Shown: positions 56,550 to 64,000 of the stretch, in pieces | Position numbering within the stretch: the stretch's first letter is position 1 | How the letters are laid out: every line of letters starts with the position of its first letter | Assembly (NCBI GenBank): GCA_038238115.1 | Contig: JBBRYB010000020.1 | Span: forward strand, 1-64,000 | Length of the DNA: 64,000 nt | Origin: JBBRYB01 sp038238115 | GTDB lineage: Bacteria > Actinomycetota > Actinomycetes > Propionibacteriales > Nocardioidaceae | Reading direction: 5' to 3' | Notes under the pieces: generated by a model | What the model was told of the DNA's origin: nothing | Databases searched by the model: none | Seen by the model: only the letters and a program-made list of their open reading frames with translations | Program-made: the position numbers and the translations under genes

Positions 56550-58709
56550 ATGACCGGAACCCGTCAGCCCAGCACGCCCACCCAGCCCGTAGCAGGCACC
56601 GCACCCACTGCGCCGAAGCGGCCCGTCCAGCGGGTGCACCACGGTGACGTCTTCGTGGACGACTACGAGTGGCTGCGTGCCAAGGACGACCCCAGCACGA
56701 TCGCGTACCTCGAGGCGGAGAACGCCTACACGGCTCAGCGCACGGCCCACCTCGCCGACCTCCGGGAAGCCATCTTCGGCGAGATCAAGATGCGAACCCA
56801 GGAGACCGACCTCTCCGTACCGAGCCGCACGGGCGCCTACTGGTACTACCACCGCACAGCCGAGGGACGGCAGTACCCGATGGTCTGCCGCAGCGCCGTG
56901 GCGAACGACGACGAGTGGACACCGCCGACGCTCGAGCCCGGGGTCCCGGTCAGCGGCGAGCAGGTGCTCGTCGACGGCAACGCGCTCGCCGAGGGCCATG
57001 ACTTCTTCGCTCTCGGCGCATTCTCCGTCTCTCTGGACACCCACCTACTCGCCTACTCGACCGACGTGACGGGTGACGAGCGATACACCGTTCGCATCAA
57101 GGACCTTCGCACCGGTGAGTTGCTGCCGGACGAGATCCCCAACACGCTCCACGGCGTGACCTGGGCCACTGACAACCGGCACCTGTTCTACTCCACGGTC
57201 GACGAGTCGTGGCGGCCCGACACGGTATGGCGGCACGAGCTGGGCACTGGCACATCGGACGACGTACTCGTCCACCAGGAGACAGACGAGAGGTTCTGGT
57301 GCTCGATCGGGCGTACCACGTCTGACCGCTTCCTCGTACTTGCCTGCGGCTCCAAGGTCACCTCCGAGGCGCGCATTCTCGACGCCGCCGACCCCGTTGG
57401 GGAGTTCCGTGTCGTCGTCCCCCGTGAGACCGGGGTGGAGTATGACGTCGACCACGCGGTGATCGGTGGTGAGGACCGCCTCCTGGTGCTGCACAACCGT
57501 GGGGCGGAGAACTTCACTCTCGGAATGGCGCCGCTGTCCATGACGTCGCTCGCAGAGCTCGAGGTCATCATTGCGCCGAGCGAGACGGTCCGGCTCAGCG
57601 ACGTCACCCTGTCAGCGACCACCCTCGCCGTCAATCTGCGCGAGGGCGGTCTGCCACAGGTGCGGATCTTCGCACTCACCCACGACTCTCTCGGCGAGGG
57701 CGTCAACATCGCCTTCGACGAGCCGCTCTTCGATGCGCATGCAAGCGGGTTCTCCGACTGGAACCAGCCCCTGGTGCGCCTGGGCTACTCCTCCTGGGTC
57801 ACGCCCGCGACCATCATCGACTACGACCCGAACACCGGTGAGCGTCACGTCCGCAAGCAGCAGCCGGTGCTCGGTGGCTACGACGCGAACGACTACATCC
57901 AGACCCGGGAGTGGGTGCGGGCCGCCGACGGAGCCAGCATTCCGATCTCGGTGATCCACCACAAAGACATCGTGCCCCACAACCAGTCACCGTTGCTCCT
58001 CTACGGATACGGGTCCTACGAGGCGAGCTACGACCCCTACATGAGCATCGCCCGCGTCTGTCTGCTCGACCGTGGGATGGTCTTCGTGCTGGCCCACGTC
58101 CGCGGCGGGGGCGAGATGGGCCGCGGCTGGCACGAGCACGGCAAGATGCTCGAAAAGAAGAACACTTTCACCGACTTCGTCGACTGCGCCCGGCATCTGG
58201 TCGACTCGGGGTGGACAAGCTCCCAGCACATGGTCGCGCTCGGCGGAAGCGCCGGAGGGCTGCTCATGGGTGCCGTCGCGAACCTGGCTCCGGACCTGTT
58301 CGCCGGGATCGTGGCCCAGGTGCCCTTCGTCGACGCGCTGACGTCGATTCTCGACCCATCGCTGCCGCTCACGGTCATCGAATGGGACGAGTGGGGCGAC
58401 CCGCTCCACGACCCGGACGTCTACACGTACATGAAGTCCTATACCCCCTACGAGAACGTCGAAGCCAAGCGTTACCCGCCGATCTATGCCATCACCTCGA
58501 TCAACGACACCCGAGTGCTCTACGTCGAACCCGCCAAGTGGGTGGCCAAGCTGCGCGAGACGGCGGTCGGCAGCGAGCAAGTTCTGCTGAAGTGCGAGAT
58601 GTCAGCGGGACATGGTGGGGCCAGTGGTCGCTACGACGCCTGGCGGGAGCTCGCCGACTACTACGCCTGGATCGTCGACACGTCCGGGGCCTCTCACGTC
58701 CCACTGTGA
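56550..58709 (+). CDS. ptrB: Oligopeptidase B-like serine peptidase (S9A)
   Basis: A 719-residue cytosolic peptidase with an N-terminal beta-propeller and a C-terminal alpha/beta-hydrolase domain. The nucleophile is Ser567 in LGGSAGGLLMG, and the catalytic histidine is in SAGHGGASGRYD. It belongs to the prolyl-oligopeptidase family and, from its length and motif, to the oligopeptidase B branch that cleaves after Lys/Arg in short peptides. No signal peptide. ATG 56550 starts MTGTRQPSTPTQPVAG; the variable N-terminus makes the exact start less certain. Confidence 0.92.
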   Translation: MTGTRQPSTPTQPVAGTAPTAPKRPVQRVHHGDVFVDDYEWLRAKDDPSTIAYLEAENAYTAQRTAHLADLREAIFGEIKMRTQETDLSVPSRTGAYWYYHRTAEGRQYPMVCRSAVANDDEWTPPTLEPGVPVSGEQVLVDGNALAEGHDFFALGAFSVSLDTHLLAYSTDVTGDERYTVRIKDLRTGELLPDEIPNTLHGVTWATDNRHLFYSTVDESWRPDTVWRHELGTGTSDDVLVHQETDERFWCSIGRTTSDRFLVLACGSKVTSEARILDAADPVGEFRVVVPRETGVEYDVDHAVIGGEDRLLVLHNRGAENFTLGMAPLSMTSLAELEVIIAPSETVRLSDVTLSATTLAVNLREGGLPQVRIFALTHDSLGEGVNIAFDEPLFDAHASGFSDWNQPLVRLGYSSWVTPATIIDYDPNTGERHVRKQQPVLGGYDANDYIQTREWVRAADGASIPISVIHHKDIVPHNQSPLLLYGYGSYEASYDPYMSIARVCLLDRGMVFVLAHVRGGGEMGRGWHEHGKMLEKKNTFTDFVDCARHLVDSGWTSSQHMVALGGSAGGLLMGAVANLAPDLFAGIVAQVPFVDALTSILDPSLPLTVIEWDEWGDPLHDPDVYTYMKSYTPYENVEAKRYPPIYAITSINDTRVLYVEPAKWVAKLRETAVGSEQVLLKCEMSAGHGGASGRYDAWRELADYYAWIVDTSGASHVPL

Positions 58710-58823
58710 CCCTCGCCTTGCGCCGGTGGATCGGGAGCTCGCTCGTCGTGGACCGGGGCTCGCTCGGTGTGTAAGAACCTGCTGAGAGGCGCAACTAAGA
58801 CTCAAGTGTTCCGCGTTAATTAA

Positions 58824-58844
58824 GCATCCCCGCCCAGGGGATGC
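58824..58844. terminator. Hairpin between ptrB and sigB
   Basis: GCATCCCC and GGGGATGC pair around a 5-base loop (GCCCA), 114 bp after the ptrB stop. It has no T-run on the plus strand. It may terminate ptrB transcripts or be part of the sigB leader. Confidence 0.45.
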
Positions 58845-58894
58845 AGATCCGGGTACCCGAAATGCCAGCCGGAGCAGGAATCTCTGGCCCAGCA

Positions 58895-58918
58895 GTGTCG
58901 TTGGGATTGATACGACAC
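58895..58918. promoter_or_regulatory. Inverted repeat in the sigB leader
   Basis: GTGTCGT (58895-58901) and ACGACAC (58912-58918) form a 7-bp inverted repeat with a 10-base spacer, 34 bp before the sigB start codon. The spacing fits a dimeric regulator binding one helical face on either side, or an RNA hairpin close to the ribosome-binding site (GAGAGGGG). No known regulator is assigned. Confidence 0.4.
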
Positions 58919-58952
58919 CGTTGGTGGGTATCGCCGACACGAGAGGGGCACC

Positions 58953-59918
58953 GTGGCTACACGTCGTTCAACAACACTTGAATCTCGGGACGGTTCGATC
59001 GAGGGCCGCGACAGCGTTGGTCTGTACCTCGACGAGATCGCCCGTACGCCTCTGCTCGACGCCGCCACCGAAGTAGAGCTTTCCAAGGCCATCGAGGCGG
59101 GTCTGTTGGCGGCACATCTGCTGGCCACCGGCCGAGTTGCCCGCGCCGGTGGTGGGGCGCCCAAGCGGGCCACCCGCGAGGAGCTCGAGTGGCTCGTCGC
59201 AGATGGCGAGCGTGCCATGCGGCACTTCATCAAGGCCAACCTGCGCTTGGTCGTCTCCATCGCCCGCAAGTACGGTCGCTCGGCCATGCCGATGCTCGAC
59301 CTTGTCCAGGAAGGCAACACGGGTCTCATCCGCGCGGTCGAGAAGTTCGACTACGCGAAGGGCTACAAGTTCTCGACCTACGCCACCTGGTGGGTGCGGC
59401 AGGCCATTACCCGCGGAATCGCCCAGCAGGCGCGAGTCGTGCGGCTGCCGGTGCACGTGGTCGAGGAGCTCAACCAGATCGGCTCAGCACGTCGTACCCT
59501 CGAGCGCCAGCTGGGCCGCGACCCGGAGCCCGAGGAGATCGCCGGTGAGCTGGACATGACGCTTGAGCGTGTCCTCGACCTGATCAGCTGGGGACGCGAC
59601 CACGTGAGCCTCGACACACCGGTCGACGACGAGGGCGACACCTCACTGGGAGACCTGGTGGCCAAGGAGACGACTCCCGGGCCGGACTCGGCGTTCCTCG
59701 ACGTCGAGTCGCGCCGTCGGCTCGACGAGCTGGTCGAGCTGCTCGACCCGCGCTCTGCCGATGTGATCCGGTCACGCTACGGCCTTGTCGACGGTCGCCA
59801 GGAGAAGCTGGCCGACATCGGCGCGCGGCATGGCGTGTCCGCTGAGCGGGTTCGCCAGCTCGAGCGGGAGGCGCTTGCGCAGCTGCGCAAGCTCGCCGAC
59901 CCTGACCTCGCCGCCTGA
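58953..59918 (+). CDS. sigB: Principal-like (group 2) sigma factor SigB
   Basis: A 321-residue RpoD-type sigma factor without region 1.1, as in SigB of actinobacteria. Region 1.2 (DSVGLYLDEIARTPLL), region 2 (YGRSAMPMLDLVQEGNTGLIRAVEKF and TYATWWVRQAITR) and region 4 (GVSAERVRQLEREALAQLRK) are all present. It should bind -10 promoters similar to those of SigA and act in stress or stationary phase. GTG 58953 has GAGAGGGG upstream. Convergent with coaE, separated by a strong hairpin. Confidence 0.92.
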   Translation: MATRRSTTLESRDGSIEGRDSVGLYLDEIARTPLLDAATEVELSKAIEAGLLAAHLLATGRVARAGGGAPKRATREELEWLVADGERAMRHFIKANLRLVVSIARKYGRSAMPMLDLVQEGNTGLIRAVEKFDYAKGYKFSTYATWWVRQAITRGIAQQARVVRLPVHVVEELNQIGSARRTLERQLGRDPEPEEIAGELDMTLERVLDLISWGRDHVSLDTPVDDEGDTSLGDLVAKETTPGPDSAFLDVESRRRLDELVELLDPRSADVIRSRYGLVDGRQEKLADIGARHGVSAERVRQLEREALAQLRKLADPDLAA

Positions 59919-59947
59919 TCCGTACCCGATTTCGATCCCTTCGACGC

Positions 59948-59974
59948 AAGCCCCCGCCTGTCAGGCGGGGGCTT
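59948..59974. terminator. Bidirectional terminator between sigB and coaE
   Basis: AAGCCCCCGCC and GGCGGGGGCTT form a perfect 11-bp stem with a 5-base loop, 30 bp after the sigB stop and next to the coaE stop (59973). The stem is strong enough to stop both transcripts; no long T-run follows. Confidence 0.8.
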
Positions 59975-60563
59975 ACGCGTGGGAGAGCTGGCGCCACACG
60001 GCGTCGACGCAACGACGCAGGTGGTTCAGCGAACCGTCGTTGACGATCACGTGGTCCGCAGCTGCCAGCCGCTCCTCGCGGCTGGCCTGGGCCGCGACTC
60101 GCAACCGCGCCTCGTCCGCGCTCATGCCCCGGCTGGCCGTCAACCGCTCCAGCTGCACCTCGAGAGGGGTGTCCACCACGATGACCGCATCGAAGCCGGT
60201 GGCCTGACCGGTTTCCAGGAGCAAGGCGATGTCGTGCACCACGACGGCGTCCTCGGGGGCCATGGCCTCGAGCTCCGCGGCCCGCCGCCGGACCCGAGGG
60301 TGGATAATCGCTTCCAGCGTCTCCCTGGCGTCGGGATCGTCGAAGACACGCCGCCCCATCGCGGCTCGATCCAGCTCGCCGTCGCTGCCCACGACGTCAG
60401 CACCAAAGGCCTCCACGACCTCGGCGAGGCCGGGCGTCCCCGCTGCCACGACCTCGCGCGCAAGCGTGTCTGCGTCGATGATGATGGCGCCATGCTTGCC
60501 CAGCAGGCGACTCACCGTCGACTTCCCCGACCCGATTCCCCCGGTCAGACCCACCCGACGCAT
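59973..60563 (-). CDS. coaE: Dephospho-CoA kinase
   Basis: Phosphorylates the ribose 3'-hydroxyl of dephospho-CoA, the last step of coenzyme A synthesis. The 196-residue enzyme has the P-loop GGIGSGKST at residues 8-16 and a CoA-binding segment IIHPRVRRRAAELE. It is the plain kinase, without the C-terminal GrpB-like domain found in mycobacteria. In other actinobacteria it also lies close to rpsA; here a regulator and an esterase-like gene separate the two. Confidence 0.95.
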   Translation of the reverse strand: MRRVGLTGGIGSGKSTVSRLLGKHGAIIIDADTLAREVVAAGTPGLAEVVEAFGADVVGSDGELDRAAMGRRVFDDPDARETLEAIIHPRVRRRAAELEAMAPEDAVVVHDIALLLETGQATGFDAVIVVDTPLEVQLERLTASRGMSADEARLRVAAQASREERLAAADHVIVNDGSLNHLRRCVDAVWRQLSHA

Positions 60564-60604
60564 GGCGTCAGCGTGTCACATCCCTCCGCACGAGGATCCA
60601 ATGC

Positions 60605-61606
60605 TTAGCCGGCCTTGACCTGCTCGACGTCCCATCGCGGCACGGCGTGTGGCGGGGTGGGCGCTTTGAACAGCCGGCGGTACGACTGGGGGCTGGTGCC
60701 GCGTAACCTGACGAAGTGGTGCCGGAACGCCGTGGCGCTACTGAAGCCGGCCTGAATGGAGATCCGCTCGATCGTCTCGTCGGATTCCTCGAGGAGCCGC
60801 TCGGCCATCATCACCCGCTGGTTGGTTATCCAGTGGTACGGCGTCGTGCCAGTCTCCGCCTTGAAGCGGCGGGCGAAGGTGCGCGGCGCCATCAAGGCCC
60901 GGCTCGCCAGCGTCTCGACGTTGAGGTCTCGGTGCAGGTTGGCGCCCATCCACTCGAGCACGGGCTGAAGCGTGTCGGCGGTCGTCACTGGCACCGGCGT
61001 CTGGATGAACTGGGCCTGCCCGCCGTCGCGGTGCGGCGCCACAACCATCCGACGCGCCACCGTCGCGGCAACGCTCGCGCCGAACTCACGACGCATCAGG
61101 TGCAGGCACGCGTCAAGTCCTGCGGCCGAGCCGGCCGAGGTGACGACCGACCCGGAGTCGACGTACAAGACGTCGCACTGCACCTCAGCCTTCGGGAACC
61201 GCCGTTGCAGCTCGTCGACGTAGCGCCAGTGCGTGGTGCACACCCGGCCGTCGAGCAGCCCGGCCGCGCCGAGTACGAACGCGCCGGAGCAGACGCTCAG
61301 CAGCCGGGCTCCGCGCGCATGGGCGCTCTGCAGTGCCGTGATCACCGCGGGTGGGACGGGACGCTCGCGCGGCATCGCCGGGATGCAGATGAGATCGGCA
61401 TCAGCGAGCCGCTCCAGGTCGTGCTGGACGTCGAGAGCGAAGCCAGGCAGGTTCGTCGCCACCTTGCCTGGGCGGGGCGCGCAGATGCCGAAGTCGAAGT
61501 TGGGCACGCCCTGGTCGAGCCGGTCGAGCGACCAGGCCTCACACAACACGCCCAGCTCGAAGGGAGCCACGCCGTCGTACACCAAGACCGCAACGTTCTC
61601 GAGCAT
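60605..61606 (-). CDS. GlxA/AdpA-type AraC-family transcriptional regulator
   Basis: A 333-residue regulator with an N-terminal DJ-1/PfpI-like domain (VAVLVYDGVAPFELGVLCEAW, SVCSGAFVLGAAGLLDGR) and a C-terminal AraC-type DNA-binding domain with two helix-turn-helix motifs (from about 240: ASRALMAPRTFARRFK, ISIQAGFSSATAFRHHFVRLRG). This is the layout of GlxA and of the Streptomyces regulator AdpA. ATG 61606 gives the family start. The promoter region shared with the small membrane gene carries several TGCCA/TGGCA elements that could be its own binding sites. Confidence 0.92.
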   Translation of the reverse strand: MLENVAVLVYDGVAPFELGVLCEAWSLDRLDQGVPNFDFGICAPRPGKVATNLPGFALDVQHDLERLADADLICIPAMPRERPVPPAVITALQSAHARGARLLSVCSGAFVLGAAGLLDGRVCTTHWRYVDELQRRFPKAEVQCDVLYVDSGSVVTSAGSAAGLDACLHLMRREFGASVAATVARRMVVAPHRDGGQAQFIQTPVPVTTADTLQPVLEWMGANLHRDLNVETLASRALMAPRTFARRFKAETGTTPYHWITNQRVMMAERLLEESDETIERISIQAGFSSATAFRHHFVRLRGTSPQSYRRLFKAPTPPHAVPRWDVEQVKAG

Positions 61607-61616
61607 CGTGCCATCA

Positions 61617-61700
61617 TGCCATGAACTTGGCAGGAAATCGAGGTGCAGGGGCACTTCTGCCACTGGTGGCAGGAGTTAGCGCGATGCAGACTTACTGCCA
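61617..61700. promoter_or_regulatory. TGGCA/TGCCA cluster in the divergent promoter of the GlxA-type regulator
   Basis: Five TGCCA or TGGCA elements lie in the region between the regulator and the small membrane protein. They include the palindrome CTGCCAC-N2-GTGGCAG (61657-61672) and two TGGCAGGA sites (61628-61635, 61667-61674) on the plus strand. AdpA-type regulators bind TGGCSNGWWY; both sites fit the TGGC core and the G at position 7 but not S at position 5. Autoregulation is therefore a reasonable inference. Confidence 0.5.
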
Positions 61701-61888
61701 TGAACTCCTTGGCTGTCGTCATTCTGGCACTCGCCGCGATCACGGTGTTCACCGTCTGGTTCGCATGGAAGCTGATCTCCATCATCAAGGCCGATGGCTA
61801 CGGCCTTCGGTCCTCCTCGGGGCTGCCCCGTGACTGGGCGCCGCGCGAGACACCGAGCACGGCATACTCCGTCAAGCCGCACTTCTGA
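61700..61888 (+). CDS. Small membrane protein, actinobacterial
   Basis: A 62-residue protein with one transmembrane helix near the N-terminus (LAVVILALAAITVFTVWFAWKLI) followed by a soluble tail with DGYG and an Arg/Pro-rich end. Similar one-helix proteins with a KADGYG segment occur next to various genes in actinobacteria; no function is known. ATG 61700 gives the natural start; the frame is open further upstream but inside the promoter region. It is divergent from the GlxA-type regulator and may be its target. Confidence 0.7.
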   Translation: MNSLAVVILALAAITVFTVWFAWKLISIIKADGYGLRSSSGLPRDWAPRETPSTAYSVKPHF

Positions 61889-61917
61889 GTGAAAGCCCGC
61901 TGGGAGGGCCATGCGAG

Positions 61918-63195
61918 TCAGGGAACCAGCCTCATGACCGGCTCACCGCGGCGCAGGCCGGCTCTGACGTTGCGACATGTTCCCGACGTGGCCGGCAGAG
62001 TCCGTACCGCCTGGCGGATGCAGCTGCGCTCCGCAAGCATCCCCCAGAAGTCGGGATGCAACGACTCCTGCAGCTGCCAGGGGCCAGGCTTCGCGTAGAG
62101 CATGTTGACCCACTCGAGCCGGTCCACGGTTCGACGTGAGCGCCATGAGCGCAACGCGGTCTCGCTCAGTTGCGCTACGCGAATCTCGCACAGCCGATGC
62201 CCGGCAAACGCTGCACCCATGTCGACCTCAGCGACGTCGACGACACCGCTCTCGACCACGGCTCGCGTTACCGCCGTGTTGATCGTGGCGAGGAGGGTCC
62301 GCGTGGCCCAGGTCGCGTCGACGCCGTAGAACGGGCAGCCGCCGACCAAAGAGCGCGCGAGCTGGGTCGGCGGATAGCGGATCCGCCGGCCTGGCGGCAG
62401 TGGAGACGGGTAGGTCTGCACGACCACCGAATAGCTGCCGCTTCGGTACCCTGCGCGGCGCATCGCGACGCCGACCCGGTGGATCGCGTGCGCGATGTGA
62501 GCGGTGAGTCTAGCGACATGGCGGTGGTCAAGGCTTGCGGCGATGGTCGGATCGTCCCTGCAGTACGTCGCGTCGGAGCCCACCGTTGCGACGAAGTCGG
62601 CGACGCACTGTGCCACCACCGGCGCGAAGCCGAAGTCGTTGCCGCCGACGCTGACGACGACAGCGCGGACCGCGTGGCTGGTGGCGAAGCGTTGCAGTGC
62701 CAGTGCCTGGCCACGATGGCCGGAGCCGTCGTCGAAGAAGTCCAGCCCTGGTTTGAAGTCGCCTCCGTCCATGGAGGAACGAGTCGTCGCCCCGGAGCAG
62801 GCGAGGTCCTTGCCGCGCAGGCGACCGCCCAAGGTGGCGACGGACTGCTCGGCCCGGTGACAGCCCGGCACCGACTCGTGCCTGCCGCGGTCGAAGTAGG
62901 CGTCCGCCCCCAGTGCGTCGACCGGCTTGGGCCCACTCGCCGTATTTCCGGCCCAGCGGGCGCCCTCGCCCGAGATGTAGCTGTCGCCGAGTGTCACCAC
63001 CCAGCGCGCCCGATCCCCGGCCGACGCCCCGGGCGCGGACGAGTCGGGCGTCGGCGGGCCGGCTGATGCCAGTGGTACGCCGGAGTCGCCCGGCGTCGTA
63101 CAGCCCACCAGGACAACGGCAGCGGACACGGCCGCGGCGACCACTGCCACTGCGGACGCGCCACCCCGTCGCCGCCACCGGCTCCAGCTCGGCAT
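61918..63195 (-). CDS. SGNH/GDSL hydrolase, probable lipoprotein
   Basis: A 425-residue secreted hydrolase. The N-terminus has a positively charged start, a hydrophobic segment (AVAVVAAAVSAAVVLVGC) and Cys32 in a lipobox-like position, then a Ser/Pro/Thr-rich linker. The SGNH core follows: GDSYISGEG with Ser72, the GGND block (VVVSVGGNDFGF) and the C-terminal His380 in ESLHPDFWG. Such enzymes are esterases or lipases acting on envelope lipids or sugars. ATG 63195 is preferred; an ATG six codons upstream is also possible. Confidence 0.88.
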   Translation of the reverse strand: MPSWSRWRRRGGASAVAVVAAAVSAAVVLVGCTTPGDSGVPLASAGPPTPDSSAPGASAGDRARWVVTLGDSYISGEGARWAGNTASGPKPVDALGADAYFDRGRHESVPGCHRAEQSVATLGGRLRGKDLACSGATTRSSMDGGDFKPGLDFFDDGSGHRGQALALQRFATSHAVRAVVVSVGGNDFGFAPVVAQCVADFVATVGSDATYCRDDPTIAASLDHRHVARLTAHIAHAIHRVGVAMRRAGYRSGSYSVVVQTYPSPLPPGRRIRYPPTQLARSLVGGCPFYGVDATWATRTLLATINTAVTRAVVESGVVDVAEVDMGAAFAGHRLCEIRVAQLSETALRSWRSRRTVDRLEWVNMLYAKPGPWQLQESLHPDFWGMLAERSCIRQAVRTLPATSGTCRNVRAGLRRGEPVMRLVP

Positions 63196-63262
63196 GCCGG
63201 CAAGGGTAACCATCGCACTCGCGGCCACCGGACGGGACGGCTGCGCGCCCCAGACCGTCACT

Positions 63263-63293
63263 CGACACCGCATCCCGCTCGGATGCGGTGTCG
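63263..63293 (-). terminator. Terminator of rpsA
   Basis: CGACACCGCATCC and GGATGCGGTGTCG form a perfect 13-bp stem with a 5-base loop (CGCTC), about 47 bp beyond the rpsA stop on the minus strand and 68 bp before the SGNH-hydrolase start. Its place and strength suit the end of the ribosomal transcript. Confidence 0.8.
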
Positions 63294-63339
63294 TGTAGGC
63301 GTTCAACCGACTGTCGGCGAGCAACCCGAGACGGTGCGG

Positions 63340-64000
63340 CTACTGACCTCCGGTGAGCTTCTCGCGCAGGGCTTGCAGCGCCTCGTCGGACGCGAGCGAG
63401 CCCTCGGCGGCGGCGGTGCTGGGAGTCGGCGCCGGTGCCTGCGGTCGCGATGGCGGCGTCGCGGGCTTGTCCTCCGAGGAGTAGCTGGATGCCTCGCCTG
63501 CCTCGACGTCGGCCTTCTGTGCCTCCTCGACCTGGGCCTTGTGCGCCTCCCAGCGAGCGTGCGCCTGAGCGTACTGCTGCTCCCACGCTGCCTTCTGGTC
63601 GTCGTAGCCCTCGAGCCAGTCCCCGGTCTCGGCGTCGAAGCCCTCGGGGTAGAGGTAGTTGCCCTCGGCGTCGTAGGAGGCGGCCATGCCGTACAGCGTC
63701 GGGTCGAAGTCCTCCGCGGTCTGGTCGAGGCTCTCGTTGGCCTGCTTGAGCGAAAGCGAGATGCGGCGACGCTCGAGGTCGATGTCGATGATCTTGACCA
63801 TGACGTCGTCGCCCACCTGCACGACCTGCTCCGGAATCTCGACATGGCGCTCGGCCAGCTCGGAGATGTGGACGAGACCCTCGATGCCCTCGCCGACCCG
63901 GACGAACGCACCGAACGGGACCAGCTTGGTGACCTTGCCCGGCACGATCTGGCCCATCTGGTGGGTGCGCGCGAACTGCTGCCAGGGGTCTTCCTGCGTG
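63340..64000 (-). CDS. rpsA: 30S ribosomal protein S1, C-terminal part
   Basis: The last 219 codons of the gene, which continues past the right edge. The visible part is the end of the fourth S1 domain (QQFARTHQMGQIVPGKVTKL, then FGAFVRVGEGIEGLVHISEL and ISLSLKQANE) and an acidic, low-complexity tail of about 130 residues ending EALQALREKLTGGQ. S1 helps mRNA bind to the 30S subunit. The long tail after the last S1 domain is typical of actinobacteria. It is followed by a strong hairpin. Confidence 0.95.
   Translation of the reverse strand, partial: TQEDPWQQFARTHQMGQIVPGKVTKLVPFGAFVRVGEGIEGLVHISELAERHVEIPEQVVQVGDDVMVKIIDIDLERRRISLSLKQANESLDQTAEDFDPTLYGMAASYDAEGNYLYPEGFDAETGDWLEGYDDQKAAWEQQYAQAHARWEAHKAQVEEAQKADVEAGEASSYSSEDKPATPPSRPQAPAPTPSTAAAEGSLASDEALQALREKLTGGQ

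Overview
This is a high-GC actinobacterial chromosome segment. The gene families point to Nocardioidaceae (Nocardioides or a close relative). The evidence is a DUF222/HNH gene at the left edge, SepH, the DUF3159, DUF3710, DUF3093, DUF4235, DUF4193 and DUF7455 families, a coproporphyrin-type ferrochelatase with C-terminal cysteines, a second type II topoisomerase (ParC/ParE), and two RpoD-like sigma factors (SigA and SigB). GTG and TTG starts are frequent, and 1-4 bp overlaps between neighbours (ATGA, TTGA, TAATG) show tightly coupled operons. I found no tRNA, rRNA, CRISPR array, insertion sequence or prophage.

Layout. 1-204: start of a DUF222/HNH-type gene. 550-3982: a ChlI-like AAA+ ATPase and a VWA protein forming a two-gene unit, convergent with dxs (3943-5862). 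5974-9000: a conserved unknown gene behind a perfect LexA-type SOS box, a HIT protein, a TauE exporter and an AlkZ-like glycosylase. 8891-11746: aconitase, with an 18-bp perfect palindrome upstream. 11896-17453: two tandem sulfotransferase-like paralogues, an RNA m5U methyltransferase of the TrmA family and an APC permease, divergent from two TrkA proteins (17570-18930). 18985-22656: the dut-DUF3710-OB-fold-DUF3159 operon, then DUF3093, DUF4235 and DUF4193. 22839-30000: inositol-phosphatase-like protein, ferrochelatase, MFS, sepH, sulfurtransferase, a phosphatase-superfamily protein and DUF5998. 30141-34648: a GNAT/acyl-CoA-synthetase-like protein acetyltransferase divergent from an AMP-forming acyl-CoA synthetase.

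35373-43736: parC, an LprG-like lipoprotein with a P55-like MFS exporter, a GNAT enzyme, parE and DUF7455. 43883-46730: a less conserved stretch with an RsbA-like anti-sigma regulator, a small secreted protein, a VOC protein and poorly coding DNA. 46731-54214: sigA, a PPOX-fold protein, an HhH-GPD glycosylase, a universal stress protein, a glutamate-cysteine-ligase family enzyme, DUF4192 and DNA polymerase IV. 54211-56434: the three 5-oxoprolinase genes pxpA-pxpB-pxpC. 56550-64000: oligopeptidase B, sigB, coaE, a GlxA/AdpA-type regulator divergent from a small membrane protein, an SGNH-hydrolase lipoprotein and the 3' part of rpsA.

Most of the window is conserved actinobacterial core: isoprenoid, haem and CoA synthesis, the TCA cycle, DNA topology, sigma factors and DNA repair. 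The parts that most deserve follow-up are the ChlI/VWA pair, the SOS-box gene, the AlkZ-like glycosylase, the palindrome before aconitase, the protein-acetyltransferase/CoA-ligase pair, and the 44.9-46.7 kb accessory stretch. All functional statements rest on motifs read by eye and on family knowledge; no database search was run.
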